Shown: positions 45,365 to 58,271, numbered from the stretch's first letter. The stretch is 64,000 nucleotides of DNA from Anaerosacchariphilus polymeriproducens (GCF_003363435.1 NZ_QRCT01000051.1:1-64000), one strand, 5' to 3'. Translations and numbers: made by a program. Notes: generated by a model not told the origin, from the letters alone.

Positions 45365-46024
45365 TTATACTTGTTTGACAAATACTGATTTGGGTTTCCC
45401 ACAGATCGGACAAGTATAATCTTCGGGTAATTCTTCAAAGGGGATATCTCCTGAATAGACATATCCGCATACACTGCAGACATACTTGGCTTCCTTCGTT
45501 TCTTCCATCGTTTCTTCCTGCTTTTCATCCGGAATGTAAGTTGGAGCATTCTTGGGACTCTTACCACGAATAACTTTATGATAATAGGAATATGTCATAG
45601 GGCTCTCTTGCGAAAGCACATCAGCATCTTGTACTTTTCCTAAAAACACTGTGTGAGTATCCGTTTCCATTTTGTTTACTACTTCACAAGTAATATAAGC
45701 ACAAGCTTCTGTGACTATTGGCATATCTCCTTTCACTTCATAATTAACAGAGTCAAATTTATTCACATCTTTTCCTGATTGAAAACCAAATGTCCCGATA
45801 ATTGAAGGATCTGAAGTCTCTGCTAAGATAGATACCGCGAAACGTCCTGACTTTTCAATACACTGATTTGTAAAATTCGCATGATTAATACTAACAGCTA
45901 TCGTAGCCGGATCCGATGTGATCTGCATACTACTATTTGCAATACAACCGGTCGGACGCTCATTGTCCCAAGTAGATATTACATATACTCCATATGATAT
46001 ATTACGAAAAGCATTACTATTCAT
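45365..46024 (-). CDS. Flavin reductase-rubredoxin fusion (Hrb-type)
   Basis: The protein (219 residues) has an N-terminal FMN-binding flavin reductase-like domain (about 1-160, with [21 protein letters not shown] and GKDVNKFD) and a C-terminal rubredoxin (about 170-219) with iron ligands CSVCGYVY and CPICGKPKS. This is the domain order of high-molecular-weight rubredoxin, which passes electrons from NAD(P)H to rubrerythrin or flavodiiron proteins for O2, peroxide or NO reduction. It follows the rubrerythrin gene by 29 bp, so a donor-acceptor pair is likely. GAGGAGG is the RBS. Confidence 0.9.
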   Translation of the reverse strand: MNSNAFRNISYGVYVISTWDNERPTGCIANSSMQITSDPATIAVSINHANFTNQCIEKSGRFAVSILAETSDPSIIGTFGFQSGKDVNKFDSVNYEVKGDMPIVTEACAYITCEVVNKMETDTHTVFLGKVQDADVLSQESPMTYSYYHKVIRGKSPKNAPTYIPDEKQEETMEETKEAKYVCSVCGYVYSGDIPFEELPEDYTCPICGKPKSVFVKQV

Positions 46025-46053
46025 AAATTCCTCCTCTTAGCCCTGAAATAAAA

Positions 46054-46590
46054 TTAATAGTTCTCCGCTTTTTCTTGGAAATAACTCTGCGGATGGTTAC
46101 ATACCGGACAGACTTCAGGTGCTTTCTTCCCAATTTGAATATGTCCACAATTTGAACATTGCCAAATAATTTCTTCATCCTTGGAAAATACTAAATCACC
46201 TTCGACATTAGCCAGTAGTTTTCTATATCTTTCTTCATGTTCTTTTTCAATCCTGGCAACTCCTTCAAACAAATCTGCAATATCTTCAAAACCTTCTTCA
46301 CGTGCTTCTTTTGCAAAATTAGCATACATATCGGTCCATTCATAATTCTCACCTTCTGCAGCTCTTTTTAAATTATCAGAGGTGGAGCCAATACCATCTA
46401 AAAGCTTGAACCATATCTTAGCATGTTCTTTTTCATTATTAGCAGTTTCTTCAAATAAAGAAGCTATTTGTACATATCCATCTTTCTTTGCCTTGGATGC
46501 AAAATAAGTATACTTATTTCTTGCTTCAGATTCTCCTGAAAATGCTGCCCTTAAATTTGCTTCTGTTTTACTACCTTTTAAATCTTTCAT
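46054..46590 (-). CDS. rbr: Rubrerythrin
   Basis: Rubrerythrin (178 residues) reduces hydrogen peroxide in anaerobes. The N-terminal four-helix domain carries the diiron ligands in [35 protein letters not shown] and a Glu in the [13 protein letters not shown] helix. The C-terminal rubredoxin-like [Fe(Cys)4] domain has CSNCGH and CPVCNHP. It has a good promoter at 46640-46667. I see no obvious PerR box. The downstream Hrb-type gene would supply its electrons. Confidence 0.94.
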   Translation of the reverse strand: MKDLKGSKTEANLRAAFSGESEARNKYTYFASKAKKDGYVQIASLFEETANNEKEHAKIWFKLLDGIGSTSDNLKRAAEGENYEWTDMYANFAKEAREEGFEDIADLFEGVARIEKEHEERYRKLLANVEGDLVFSKDEEIIWQCSNCGHIQIGKKAPEVCPVCNHPQSYFQEKAENY

Positions 46591-46639
46591 AGCTTGTCAT
46601 CCTTTCTCTGTTATTTGCTCTGTGAAAATATACCCTTAA

Positions 46640-46667
46640 ATTATAACATGGGTAGCTCTTAAGTCAA
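46640..46667 (-). promoter_or_regulatory. Promoter of the rubrerythrin gene
   Basis: On the minus strand TTGACT (46667-46662) and TATAAT (46645-46640) with a 16-nt spacer, about 50 bp before the ATG. Confidence 0.78.
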
Positions 46668-46719
46668 GTCATTTCGTTTTTTGGCACCCGTTAGAGCGCG
46701 CCCCTGTTGCGCAAACACA

Positions 46720-46748
46720 AAAAAGCAGAAGATTACCCTCTGCTTTTT
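46720..46748 (-). terminator. Terminator of the V-ATPase operon
   Basis: AAAAAGCAGA (46720-46729) and TCTGCTTTTT (46739-46748) form a 10-bp stem; on the minus strand T residues follow directly. It lies 14 bp after the subunit D stop. Confidence 0.9.
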
Positions 46749-46761
46749 AATTTTACTTCAC

Positions 46762-47427
46762 TTATGCTCTTTCCCTTTGGCTATAATGATGAGCCTCCTC
46801 GAGCATCATATCTTTAATTTTCATTAACCTGATCTGAGTACTACGTTCGTTTTCATCTAACTTCATAATAATATATTTAATATTTTCTCTCAATTCAGGA
46901 ATCATTACGTGTTCTAGTGCATTTACTCTTCTTCTAGTCTTTTCTATCTCAGCAGCTAACAACTGGCAGGCTTTTTCACATTCTGCCAAACGAAGCATAC
47001 TTGGAAAAATATCTTGTAATGATTGAATGGAATCATCTAAATCACTGGAGGTAAATGCAAAACCATAAGAAAAAATATCATTGCTATCCGGTGTTTTGGT
47101 TTTGTAATCAAAGACCGGAATATCTACACTCATTACGTTTTTGGTCCCGACATCAAGATAAACTTCTTGTTTTGGTGACAGCAAAGCTACGTTTAATATC
47201 TCGTCTGTCATACCGGCACGGGCTAAAACAAAATTCTTGTTTGCCGCATGAATTCCAGCCTCTACTTTTTCCCTAAGCTCTTTATTCTCACGGACCAGCT
47301 CTAAAAATTGACGCATAAGCTCATCCCGTTTATCTTTCAGGAGTTTATGTCCTCTAACTGCTGTAACTAGTTTTTTCTTAAGACGGGTCAATTCCATACG
47401 TGTAGGATTTACATGTGTCTTGGCCAA
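46762..47427 (-). CDS. ntpD: V-type ATP synthase subunit D
   Basis: Subunit D (221 residues) is the central shaft of the V1 motor. It is almost entirely helical, with N-terminal VNPTRMELTRLKKKLVTAVRGHKLLKDKRDELM and a C-terminal coiled coil (EKTRRRVNALEHVMIPELRENIKYI) followed by the LDENERSTQIRLMKIKDM motif. It is the last gene of the nine-gene operon, 40 bp after subunit B. Confidence 0.95.
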   Translation of the reverse strand: MAKTHVNPTRMELTRLKKKLVTAVRGHKLLKDKRDELMRQFLELVRENKELREKVEAGIHAANKNFVLARAGMTDEILNVALLSPKQEVYLDVGTKNVMSVDIPVFDYKTKTPDSNDIFSYGFAFTSSDLDDSIQSLQDIFPSMLRLAECEKACQLLAAEIEKTRRRVNALEHVMIPELRENIKYIIMKLDENERSTQIRLMKIKDMMLEEAHHYSQRERA

Positions 47428-47467
47428 AAATCACACCTCCCTTTGGTAACATGTACACACTATCTGT

Positions 47468-48838
47468 TTATTTACCATAGTATTGATCCAAAAATGTATC
47501 TTTGATTCTCTTTAATTCTGTTCTTGGCAAAATAGATAACAGTTTCCAGCCCTGCGCCAATGTTTCTTCAATATTCCGATTTGTCATATAGCCCTGAGAA
47601 ACATATTCTTTTTCAAATGCATCTGAGAACTTTGCATAAATTTTATCGATATCTGTAAGCGCTGCTTCTCCTAAAACCACCATCAGTTCTTTTGCTTCTT
47701 TTCCTCTTGCATACGCCGAGAACAGCTGATTCATAGTGTTCGCATGATCTGCACGCGTTTTGCCTTCACCAATTCCTTTATCTTTCAAACGAGAAAGAGA
47801 AGGAAGTACGTCAATTGGAGGTTTCAAATTTTGTCGGTATAACTCACGGCTAAGTATAATCTGACCTTCCGTGATATATCCTGTCAAGTCAGGAATCGGA
47901 TGTGTTTTATCGTCTTCCGGCATTGTTAAAATTGGTATCATGGTAATACTGCCTTTTTTGCCTTTCAAGCGTCCTGCACGTTCATAAAGAGAAGCCAAAT
48001 CTGTATACATATAACCAGGATAACCTCTTCTACCAGGAACTTCTTTACGGGCAGCGGATACTTCACGCAAAGAGTCCGCATAGTTCGTGATATCAGTTAG
48101 AATAACCAAAACATGCATATCTTTTTCAAATGCTAAATATTCAGCTGCTGTCAACGCCATACGCGGAGTTGCAATACGTTCAACAGCCGGATCGTTTGCA
48201 AGATTTATAAACATGACACTTCGATCTATCGCCCCTGTTTCTCGGAAACTTTCCATAAAGAAATTGGCTTCTTCGAATGTAATACCCATTGCTGCAAAGA
48301 CAACCGCAAATGGCTCTTCTGTTCCACGTACTTTTGCCTGTCTTGCAATTTGTGCTGCAAGTTCAGCATGTGGCAATCCACTTGCTGAGAATATAGGTAG
48401 CTTTTGTCCACGTACTAGTGTATTCAATCCATCAATTGCGGATACTCCTGTTTGAATAAACTCCTGGGGATAATTTCTGGCTGCCGGATTCATTGGTATT
48501 CCATTAACATCCATTCTTTTTTCCGGAAGTATCTCAGGACCTTTATCTATCGGACGCCCAAGACCATCAAACACACGGCTCAACATATCTTCTGATACAC
48601 CAAGTTCCATACTTCTTCCTAAAAACCTGATCTTACTATTAGAAAGATTGATTCCTGTCGCACTTTCAAATAACTGTACCAGTGCATTTTCTCCATCTAT
48701 TTCCAATACTTTACAACGTCTTTTCTCTCCGCTGACCAATTCTATCTCAGCCAGTTCATTATAGGAGACATTCTCTACTCCATTCACAAGCATAAGAGGT
48801 CCTGCTACCTCTTGAATGGTTCTATATTCTTTTGGCAT
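47468..48838 (-). CDS. ntpB: V-type ATP synthase subunit B
   Basis: Subunit B (456 residues) is the non-catalytic partner of subunit A in the V1 hexamer. Landmarks are [50 protein letters not shown] (degenerate P-loop region) and [25 protein letters not shown]. Its ATG overlaps the subunit A stop by one base, and it ends with the [19 protein letters not shown] tail. Confidence 0.96.
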   Translation of the reverse strand: MPKEYRTIQEVAGPLMLVNGVENVSYNELAEIELVSGEKRRCKVLEIDGENALVQLFESATGINLSNSKIRFLGRSMELGVSEDMLSRVFDGLGRPIDKGPEILPEKRMDVNGIPMNPAARNYPQEFIQTGVSAIDGLNTLVRGQKLPIFSASGLPHAELAAQIARQAKVRGTEEPFAVVFAAMGITFEEANFFMESFRETGAIDRSVMFINLANDPAVERIATPRMALTAAEYLAFEKDMHVLVILTDITNYADSLREVSAARKEVPGRRGYPGYMYTDLASLYERAGRLKGKKGSITMIPILTMPEDDKTHPIPDLTGYITEGQIILSRELYRQNLKPPIDVLPSLSRLKDKGIGEGKTRADHANTMNQLFSAYARGKEAKELMVVLGEAALTDIDKIYAKFSDAFEKEYVSQGYMTNRNIEETLAQGWKLLSILPRTELKRIKDTFLDQYYGK

Positions 48839-50607
48839 TAGGATTCCTCCTTCTGTAATAATTGACTAGTCTCACGATGTAAGCTTTCTAAAATTGTTTG
48901 ATACTCACCTTTCACATCGTTCGTATCAACATATTTAAAACGTCCAATTCTTTCTCTGACCGGAAGTTTTACCAACTCATTGATATCTGCGCCTTGTTCC
49001 AGCGCCTGCAAAGTGGTATCATAGAAACTTAACACTAATTCCATCATCATAAACTGCTTCTCTAATGGAGAATACGTATCTACTTCATGAAATGCATCCT
49101 GATGTAAAAAGTCTTCTCGAATTGAGCGGGCTGCTTCTAATTTTATACGGTCAGGAGCTGATAATGCATCCATACCTACAAGCTTTACAATTTCATCCAG
49201 CTCTGATTCATCGTGTAACAGATGCATAATTCTTGCTCTTAAATCCATCCATTTTTCATTGATACTATTATTGAACCATTTTCCCATGTTATCTACATAA
49301 AGCGAATAACTGCTCAACCAGTTAATTGCCGGGAAATGACGTCTATAAGCCAAGTTCGAATCCAAACTCCAGAACACTTTTACAATTCTCAAAGTTGCCT
49401 GAGACACTGGTTCTGAAATATCACCTCCGGGTGGTGAAACTGCTCCGATAACGGAAAGAGCACCTTCTCTTCCTTCTTTTCCTAAAGAAATAACCCTTCC
49501 GGCACGTTCATAAAATTGCGCCAAACGGCTTCCGAGGTAAGCCGGATATCCTTCTTCACCAGGCATTTCCTCTAATCTTCCTGACATTTCTCGTAATGCC
49601 TCTGCCCATCTGGATGTAGAGTCTGCCATAAGCGCAACAGAATAACCCATATCTCGGAAATATTCTGCAATTGTTATACCAACGTAGATAGAAGCTTCAC
49701 GTGCAGCAACCGGCATATCTGATGTATTTGCAATCAATACAGTCCTCTGCATAAGTGAATAACCGGTTTTTGGATCTTTAAGTTCTGGGAATTCGTTCAA
49801 AACATCTGTCATTTCATTTCCACGCTCTCCACAACCTATATAAACCACGATATCTGCCTCTGACCATTTCGCAAGCTGATGCTGTACAACTGTTTTTCCA
49901 CTTCCAAAAGGACCGGGCACTGCCGCAACTCCGCCTTTTGCTATTGGAAACAGCGTATCTATAACTCTTTGTCCTGTTACCAATGGCATATCCGGTGACA
50001 GTTTTTCTTTATATGGACGACCAACACGTACTGGCCATTTTTGCATCATTGTAATTTCTACTGATTGTCCTGCCTCTGTTTCAACCACTGCTACAGTATC
50101 CGTAATCGTGTATTCTCCTTCAGAAATAGACTTTATCACTCCCCTTATTCCATTGGGAATCATAATTCTTTGTGTTATGATCGGAGTCTCTTTTACTGTA
50201 CCAATGATATCTGCTTCTTCTACCAAATCGCCAACTTTAACTGTCGGCACAAAATTCCACTTTTTCTCTCTACTCAATGAGGGAATTTCAATCCCCCTCG
50301 TCAAACGGTCTCCTGTTTGATTTAAGATTTCTTCCAGCGGACGTTGGATTCCGTCAAATATACTTCCTATTAACCCAGGTCCAAGTTCAACACTAAGTGG
50401 TGCACCTGTAGATTCTACTGGCGTACCCGGACCCAGACCTGAAGTCTCTTCATATACTTGTACAGATGCCCTGTCTCCGTGGATTTCTATTATTTCACCA
50501 ATTAATCGTTGCTCACTTACACGCACAACATCGAACATATTTGCGTCATGCATGCCTTCTGCAATGACCAATGGGCCTGCCACTTTTTTAATGGTACCTT
50601 TGCTCAT
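48838..50607 (-). CDS. ntpA: V-type ATP synthase subunit A (catalytic)
   Basis: Subunit A (589 residues) hydrolyses or makes ATP. The catalytic P-loop is [18 protein letters not shown] at about 230-247; the arginine-finger region and [17 protein letters not shown] are conserved, as is [27 protein letters not shown]. The long non-homologous insertion (about 115-190) typical of V-type A subunits is present. It sits between subunits F and B, overlapping B. GGTGATTAGAAA-type weak RBS. Confidence 0.97.
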   Translation of the reverse strand: MSKGTIKKVAGPLVIAEGMHDANMFDVVRVSEQRLIGEIIEIHGDRASVQVYEETSGLGPGTPVESTGAPLSVELGPGLIGSIFDGIQRPLEEILNQTGDRLTRGIEIPSLSREKKWNFVPTVKVGDLVEEADIIGTVKETPIITQRIMIPNGIRGVIKSISEGEYTITDTVAVVETEAGQSVEITMMQKWPVRVGRPYKEKLSPDMPLVTGQRVIDTLFPIAKGGVAAVPGPFGSGKTVVQHQLAKWSEADIVVYIGCGERGNEMTDVLNEFPELKDPKTGYSLMQRTVLIANTSDMPVAAREASIYVGITIAEYFRDMGYSVALMADSTSRWAEALREMSGRLEEMPGEEGYPAYLGSRLAQFYERAGRVISLGKEGREGALSVIGAVSPPGGDISEPVSQATLRIVKVFWSLDSNLAYRRHFPAINWLSSYSLYVDNMGKWFNNSINEKWMDLRARIMHLLHDESELDEIVKLVGMDALSAPDRIKLEAARSIREDFLHQDAFHEVDTYSPLEKQFMMMELVLSFYDTTLQALEQGADINELVKLPVRERIGRFKYVDTNDVKGEYQTILESLHRETSQLLQKEES

Positions 50608-50623
50608 TTTCTAATCACCTGCT

Positions 50624-50950
50624 TTATTTATTTTCGTTATTAAAAATAATATCTGAGCCAACTGCCTGTTCCACAGAAGTCTTTACATTCCGCATACCCA
50701 TTCCTGTATTCCCGGAAACTCCCGGTATGGGGATAATTGCCGGTATCTGCACTGTACGATATCGGTCAATTTCTGACTCAATTTGTGCCTGAACCGCCTC
50801 TGTAACATAAATTACTGCAAATTTATCTTCTGCAAGCTTCTTTAATCTTTTCGCTGCTTCATCTGCACTATTTACCGGATACGTAGCCATACCAAGGGCT
50901 GCAAATCCATATATACTGTCGCGGTCACCTAATACTGCAATTCTATACAT
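50624..50950 (-). CDS. ntpF: V-type ATP synthase subunit F
   Basis: Subunit F (108 residues) binds the shaft subunit D. It has a Rossmann-like N-terminal half (MYRIAVLGDRDSIYGFAALGM, AVIYVTEAVQAQI) and a C-terminal segment with IPAIIPIPGVSGNTGMGM. Its start overlaps the subunit C end by 8 bp. Confidence 0.93.
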   Translation of the reverse strand: MYRIAVLGDRDSIYGFAALGMATYPVNSADEAAKRLKKLAEDKFAVIYVTEAVQAQIESEIDRYRTVQIPAIIPIPGVSGNTGMGMRNVKTSVEQAVGSDIIFNNENK

Positions 50951-51911
50951 ACATATCCCTCAATCTTTCTCGAATAACACTTTCTGAAAGATTATTAAGC
51001 TTACCAGAAAGCAAAATTCTTACCGACTTAATTTCATTTTCACGTGCTAAAATATATGCCGCTAATGGCGATATCGAAACCGGATTATACTTTTGTGGCT
51101 GAATATGCTTTATTATAAGATTATCGCACCATCTTTCAAACGATGAAGGAGATTCCTCAATCACTTCGACTGCATCGGCATAAACTGTAGTCTTCAGATA
51201 TTCGTAAATTTCCTCTACACCTGTCAATGCGGCTTCTGTCAATTGTTTTATATCAAGGCTGTCACATTCTGCCAAGGCCTTTTCATAAAATTCAAGACCT
51301 TTTCCGGTCTTTGCTCCACGAATTGCGATATTGATATCAGCAATTACTACTCTTAATTCTGCATACTCTGAAAATAGACTATTGCCAGTTTCTTTCCCTT
51401 TTTTATAAATCGTATCTAAGGTTGCTTTATCAAGAATAACATCACACAACTGTCCATCTCCCGTATGCATTTGAATATCATATGCTTCTTCTGCACTTTT
51501 CTGCATATATTCCGGCAGTTCTGAAAAGTCATGATTTTTTATGGCATCATATATTGTTTCAACTTCTATAATTCCATTATTTAAATATATATTATCGAAC
51601 TCATGGCTTGTATAAACTTGCTTGATAGCCGCTTTTAAATTATGAAAATCTATTTCATATAAAAAAGTATCAAATACAGACATATCCTCAACAAGTTCTC
51701 TCATCAGTGTCCATGTTTTTTCTCTCTCTGAAAGCAAAATTTCTTCAGCCGTTTCATCCGCAGAAGTTCCCCATCCTTTTTCTGCCAGGATTCGGAGACA
51801 CTCCTTATAATCCTTACAAGATAAAAGCTGCTCAAATACCGACTTATCTAAAAGTGCTAATTCCTTAGAACGTATACGCGCAACTGCATAAATGTATTGT
51901 TCTTGGGACAT
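50943..51911 (-). CDS. ntpC: V-type ATP synthase subunit C
   Basis: Subunit C (322 residues), called d in eukaryotes, is a three-lobed funnel that couples the shaft to the membrane ring. It is alpha-helical, with YIYAVARIRSKELALLDKSVFEQLL at the N-terminus and SPLAAYILARENEIKSVRILLSGKLNNLSESVIRERLRDMYV at the C-terminus, the family hallmark. It starts 17 bp after subunit E. Confidence 0.93.
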   Translation of the reverse strand: MSQEQYIYAVARIRSKELALLDKSVFEQLLSCKDYKECLRILAEKGWGTSADETAEEILLSEREKTWTLMRELVEDMSVFDTFLYEIDFHNLKAAIKQVYTSHEFDNIYLNNGIIEVETIYDAIKNHDFSELPEYMQKSAEEAYDIQMHTGDGQLCDVILDKATLDTIYKKGKETGNSLFSEYAELRVVIADINIAIRGAKTGKGLEFYEKALAECDSLDIKQLTEAALTGVEEIYEYLKTTVYADAVEVIEESPSSFERWCDNLIIKHIQPQKYNPVSISPLAAYILARENEIKSVRILLSGKLNNLSESVIRERLRDMYV

Positions 51912-51928
51912 ATAATCACCCTTCCTTT

Positions 51929-52537
51929 CTAAGCTGTATTTTGCTCAAAGAGCAGTTTACTGATTTTATCCTGAAGAACTTCGCGGTTTTCTAAAATTAA
52001 CGCGTCAAACGTACAATTTTCCTCTATTCCTTCATAAACTAAAATAAAACCACCATCTATTTTTCTTTCGCTATTTGAAATATTTAAAGAAGCACCTGGA
52101 ATATTGGATAATGCTTCTTTTATTTTTTTATCAAATTTTTTAGGGAGGCGTTTCTTATCTGCTTCTGAAAATATAATATCACCCGGCATCTTCTGAGCAT
52201 ACTTTAATAACATCTTAAGAAGTACGTTAAAATATTCCTCGTCACTCATATTAATTAATAACACTTTAGCCTTTTTGAGAATATCTTCTATCATCTGCTG
52301 CTTTGCACTAAGAATTTTTTTTCTTATATTCAATGCTGCAACAGATTCACCCCGGCTCAAACATATATTTACTTCTGCCTTGGTCATTTCTTCTATATTC
52401 TTTACTTGTCTTTCTCCTTCTGTACGTGCATCAAGAAGTATTTGATCCGCTCTCCTTTTTGCTTGTGAAATTTTCTCTTCAGCTAAAGCAGCCGCGTCCT
52501 CCTCTATATGCTTAATAATATTTTCTAATCCAGTCAT
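51929..52537 (-). CDS. ntpE: V-type ATP synthase subunit E
   Basis: Subunit E (202 residues) forms the peripheral stalk with subunit H/G. It has a helical, charged N-terminal half (about 1-90, including AEEKISQAKRRADQILLDAR and LSRGESVAALNIRKKILSAKQQMI) and a globular C-terminal half ending with a short anchor to V1 (GGFILVYEGIEENCTFDALI). It lies 18 bp after subunit K. Confidence 0.9.
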   Translation of the reverse strand: MTGLENIIKHIEEDAAALAEEKISQAKRRADQILLDARTEGERQVKNIEEMTKAEVNICLSRGESVAALNIRKKILSAKQQMIEDILKKAKVLLINMSDEEYFNVLLKMLLKYAQKMPGDIIFSEADKKRLPKKFDKKIKEALSNIPGASLNISNSERKIDGGFILVYEGIEENCTFDALILENREVLQDKISKLLFEQNTA

Positions 52538-52555
52538 AACGGACTCTCCTAACTG

Positions 52556-55055
<2,500 letters not shown>

Positions 55056-55091
55056 CTCCTTTCAAAGTTTAATAAGTCATATTATATCGAA

Positions 55092-55400
55092 CTAAATAAT
55101 TTCAGAAAGAACTAATGAAATCGCCTCACTTTCACGACTCGCTACTATTTTTTTTAACTGCTCAATTTCTTGTTCTGCTTTTTCATCGGAACTTTGTAAC
55201 AGCTTTTCACTCTGCTCTTTTGCTGCCTGCAGTTCTTTCTCAGCGTTCTTCTGTGCATTTGTTTTCATTGTGACAATTAATTCTTCTGCTTCACTCTCAG
55301 CTCTTTGAATAATCGCTTCGCTCTCTTTTATCGCCTCTTTCTCTTTTGCAGCCGCTTCTTGTTCAGCCTGGCGGACTACCTGTATTGTCTCCATTGCCAT
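55092..55400 (-). CDS. ntpH: V-type ATP synthase subunit H (G-like stalk)
   Basis: A 102-residue Glu/Ala/Lys-rich coiled coil (AEQEAAAKEKEAIKESEAII, AEKELQAAKEQSEKLL) with no hydrophobic segment. It pairs with subunit E in the peripheral stalk. It is the first gene of the operon; GGGAGGTG lies before the first ATG, and a second ATG two codons later is possible. Its promoter with a palindromic operator lies directly upstream. Confidence 0.88.
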   Translation of the reverse strand: MAMETIQVVRQAEQEAAAKEKEAIKESEAIIQRAESEAEELIVTMKTNAQKNAEKELQAAKEQSEKLLQSSDEKAEQEIEQLKKIVASRESEAISLVLSEII

Positions 55401-55428
55401 TTCTACACCTCCCGCCTATTTATTGTAC

Positions 55429-55469
55429 ATAGTATAAACAATTTTATACTATATAATTCCATTTTTCAA
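55429..55469 (-). promoter_or_regulatory. V-ATPase operon promoter with palindromic operator
   Basis: On the minus strand TTGAAA (55469-55464) and TAAAAT (55446-55441) with a 17-nt spacer. A perfect inverted repeat ATAGTATAAA (55429-55438) and TTTATACTAT (55443-55452), with a 4-bp centre, covers the -10 box and start site. It suggests repression of the operon by a dimeric regulator that I cannot name. Confidence 0.7.
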
Positions 55470-55487
55470 TATTTTTACCAAATATAT

Positions 55488-56132
55488 TTATCCTTTTTCT
55501 AATTTCAGTTGCTGGTCATCAAACTCATAAACTTTTTCACATAAAATATCGATATCATCTCTATTATGACTGGTAAGCAACAAAGTCCCGCCCTCATCTA
55601 TGTATTTTTTAAGTATTCCTCTAACTTTTTCGACCGAACTCTTATCCAGTCCGTTCATTGGTTCATCAAGAATAAGTATTTGTGGCTTTTCCATTAACGC
55701 TTGTACTAGTCTTAATTTTTGTTTCATACCTAATGAGTACTTTCCAACCTTTACATCTCTGTATTCAAATAATCCTAAAAGCTTAAGCGCTTCATTAATA
55801 TCATGATCAGATATTAACTTCTTAATGTTTGCAATAACTTTAAGATTCTTAAATCCTGACAAATCATTTAAAAATTCCGGCGCCTCAATCACTACTCCGG
55901 CATCACTTATAAAATCTTGCTCTTTTCCAATTAATTTATCTTGATAATAAATGGCTCCTTTATTTAATTTCGCTAAACCGCAGATGCATTTAAATAATAC
56001 ACTTTTTCCACACCCATTATATCCAACAAACCCATAACTTTTTCCCTTTTCTATTTCTAAATTTAAATCACTAAATACTTTAATATTTTTAAATTTTTTT
56101 GTCGCATTTTCAACTCTTATTATCGTCTTCAT
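55488..56132 (-). CDS. ABC transporter ATP-binding protein (BcrA/LanF-like)
   Basis: This 214-residue ABC ATPase has Walker A GYNGCGKSV at about 37-45, the signature YSLGMKQKLRL, Walker B LILDEPMNGLD and a switch His in LLTSHNRDDI. The LGMKQ signature in place of LSGGQ is typical of BcrA/LanF-type ATPases for lantibiotic or bacitracin immunity and peptide export. It is the last gene of the cassette, 18 bp after a membrane protein gene, so it energises the membrane subunits there. It probably moves the peptide at 58.4 kb or confers immunity to it. Confidence 0.9.
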   Translation of the reverse strand: MKTIIRVENATKKFKNIKVFSDLNLEIEKGKSYGFVGYNGCGKSVLFKCICGLAKLNKGAIYYQDKLIGKEQDFISDAGVVIEAPEFLNDLSGFKNLKVIANIKKLISDHDINEALKLLGLFEYRDVKVGKYSLGMKQKLRLVQALMEKPQILILDEPMNGLDKSSVEKVRGILKKYIDEGGTLLLTSHNRDDIDILCEKVYEFDDQQLKLEKG

Positions 56133-56149
56133 ACATACACCTCACTGCA

Positions 56150-56860
56150 TTATAGTAAATCGTATTTTTTGATACCTCTTGCCAGAATTATCTTCATTAT
56201 AACTATTAATATGCTAAACACAAATGTGCCAAAGATTAAATGCTTAACACTTCCATAAGTCAGAAGACTAATGTTTTCTATTGCAATATCAAAACTCAAG
56301 ATAAATGTTATGATGGTTACCAATATTATGATAGCTATCACGTCATTCCATCTTATTATACAAAAGATATTGATACTTACACATAAGAATAAAAATAAGA
56401 AGATATTTATAGTCAAAAAAATATATTTAATTTGCTCATTTAATGGAAAATTGAAACCGTATTCTAATTTAAAATACCCCAGGATAGGTACAATCATAAT
56501 AATTACTGTAGTTATAACAGCCGAAAAAGCGCCTTTTCTTTTCCACGATAAAATAAACTTTTCACTAGATACATATCTCATTATGATTAAACTTCTATAT
56601 TTTTTTGTTGCTCCATACATCCTAATTCCTAAATAAAATAAACTTAATAGAAAGCAGCTAAAAAGCCCTAAGTATAACAGCCAATCTACATTTGCAAATA
56701 AATAATCATTTTTATTTGTATATAAAAATATTGATTTAATTAAAAATGTAAAACTAATTTTATTTGTTGATCTATAATTTGTATAAGTCATAAAACACAT
56801 AAGTAGTTCTGTAATAATAAGAAGAAATGGAAATCCTAAAGTTCTTAATATCATTTTCAT
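56150..56860 (-). CDS. Membrane protein of the bacteriocin-like ABC cassette
   Basis: A 236-residue hydrophobic protein with about six membrane segments (for example LGFPFLLIITELLMCFMTY near the N-terminus, IIIMVPILGYF and FLFLFLCVSINIFCII further on) and no soluble domain. This pattern suits a BcrB-like ABC-2 permease subunit. I see no stronger family signature. Its start overlaps the previous gene as ATGA, indicating translational coupling. Confidence 0.72.
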   Translation of the reverse strand: MKMILRTLGFPFLLIITELLMCFMTYTNYRSTNKISFTFLIKSIFLYTNKNDYLFANVDWLLYLGLFSCFLLSLFYLGIRMYGATKKYRSLIIMRYVSSEKFILSWKRKGAFSAVITTVIIMIVPILGYFKLEYGFNFPLNEQIKYIFLTINIFLFLFLCVSINIFCIIRWNDVIAIIILVTIITFILSFDIAIENISLLTYGSVKHLIFGTFVFSILIVIMKIILARGIKKYDLL

Positions 56861-57450
56861 ATCTTAACCTCAACACGTTTCATATTCCTCAATTGACTAA
56901 ATAATATTGCTGATATAACTATATAGGTGCATATTACATTGATTGCTTTATTTTCTTGAAAAGCAAATATCAGAAATGAAAATTTTCTTATTGGAGTATA
57001 TATAAATGAAAAAATAAAACAAGTGACAATTATAAAAATATATATTAAATTGGCGATAGCAGTTCCGTATTTTAAAATCCACAGATAATAAAAGACCGAC
57101 AATAAGAAGAGATTAATTAAATTAAAGCAAATAAAACGCAAGTTATCACCTGATGTAAATGTAACACCACATAATTTCATATAAATCCAAAAAATCATAT
57201 TCACTATTGCCAAATATATTAATGTATTTTTACTTCTCCCCTTTATATAATAATATAATGCATTTCTTTTATTTTTTAATCTCAAAAAAAACATTTGATT
57301 CATTTTCATGTCATATTGCGTAAGCGTAACATACATAATATAAATCATCAAACAGGTAAAAGAACTGTCAGCATAATAATTGCAAAGCGGATATGTAATT
57401 ATAAATATAACAAAAAACAGTACTGTAATAAGAAATTTAACAATTTTCAT
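56857..57450 (-). CDS. Membrane protein of the bacteriocin-like ABC cassette
   Basis: A 197-residue protein of very high hydrophobicity with five or six membrane segments (FLITVLFFVIFIITYPLCNYY at the start, LIYLAIVNMIFWIYMKLCG, YIFIIVTCFIFSFIYTP and VISAILFSQL). It is probably a second permease-like subunit. It overlaps the genes on both sides by 1-4 bp, so the three membrane proteins are made together. Confidence 0.68.
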   Translation of the reverse strand: MKIVKFLITVLFFVIFIITYPLCNYYADSSFTCLMIYIMYVTLTQYDMKMNQMFFLRLKNKRNALYYYIKGRSKNTLIYLAIVNMIFWIYMKLCGVTFTSGDNLRFICFNLINLFLLSVFYYLWILKYGTAIANLIYIFIIVTCFIFSFIYTPIRKFSFLIFAFQENKAINVICTYIVISAILFSQLRNMKRVEVKI

Positions 57451-58271
57451 TATAATTTATTTCCTTCCGCATAAGAATAAAGAATCAATCCTATTGACAA
57501 AATCAAAGGAAACACTAAAGGAATAACACTCTGTATGATAGTTCCCGCTACAGTCAAAGAAACGATTGGATAGGCCGGGGACCAATCAACATGACCTAAT
57601 CCTATCGATATAATAATAGTAAGAAAAAAATAATATATTGTCGGTATAATAATACATTGATAAGTCTTTTTACAAATTAATGATAAACTACATGCAAAAA
57701 AAGTATATATAAATGGAAATATGAAACATTTTATAACACCTTCAATTAGATACCCAATCCATGCTAACTCACCAATTGAAAAACCTTGTCCAAAGGCCAA
57801 GTCAAAAGCCTCTACATTTACTTCGGGAGCTGTTTTACATAAAATAATTCCTACTATAAAAAAGCAGAAATAAGCCATAAAAAAAGTGATTCCCGAATAA
57901 CTACTTTGTATTAGAATATTGCTTATTATATTTTTCCTATAACTTACATTTCTTACGTATTTAAAGAAAAACAAACCACTTTTTTCCTTAATAAACAGTA
58001 TTACAAGCGCTGATGCCAATACTGGCAACACAAAGGATATAAAGTCTCCTGCACTTGTAACATAGTTAAATAAATTCAAAACTTGGTTAATTAATGAATT
58101 CTGTACTTCTTCTGCTCTTCCAACTATATCTGATGCATTTTTATCAAATCCTATTGTATATTCATACATGCCGCTCTTTAAGAACCACGAAATAAACAGC
58201 CCTGACAAAAAAACAAAAACTATTATTATTCTATATCGATTCACTATTCTATATTTATTTAACTCATCCAT
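57450..58271 (-). CDS. Membrane protein of the bacteriocin-like ABC cassette
   Basis: From the ATG at 58271 it has 273 residues and begins MDELNKYRIVNRYRIIIVFVFL. Six membrane segments are visible, arranged like an ABC-2 permease (first segment, a large external loop of about 50 residues, then five segments). The frame extension to 58319 runs through the attenuator hairpin and is not credible as coding. The RBS is weak (AAGG at 14 nt), fitting low expression after the hairpin. Confidence 0.7.
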   Translation of the reverse strand: MDELNKYRIVNRYRIIIVFVFLSGLFISWFLKSGMYEYTIGFDKNASDIVGRAEEVQNSLINQVLNLFNYVTSAGDFISFVLPVLASALVILFIKEKSGLFFFKYVRNVSYRKNIISNILIQSSYSGITFFMAYFCFFIVGIILCKTAPEVNVEAFDLAFGQGFSIGELAWIGYLIEGVIKCFIFPFIYTFFACSLSLICKKTYQCIIIPTIYYFFLTIIISIGLGHVDWSPAYPIVSLTVAGTIIQSVIPLVFPLILSIGLILYSYAEGNKL

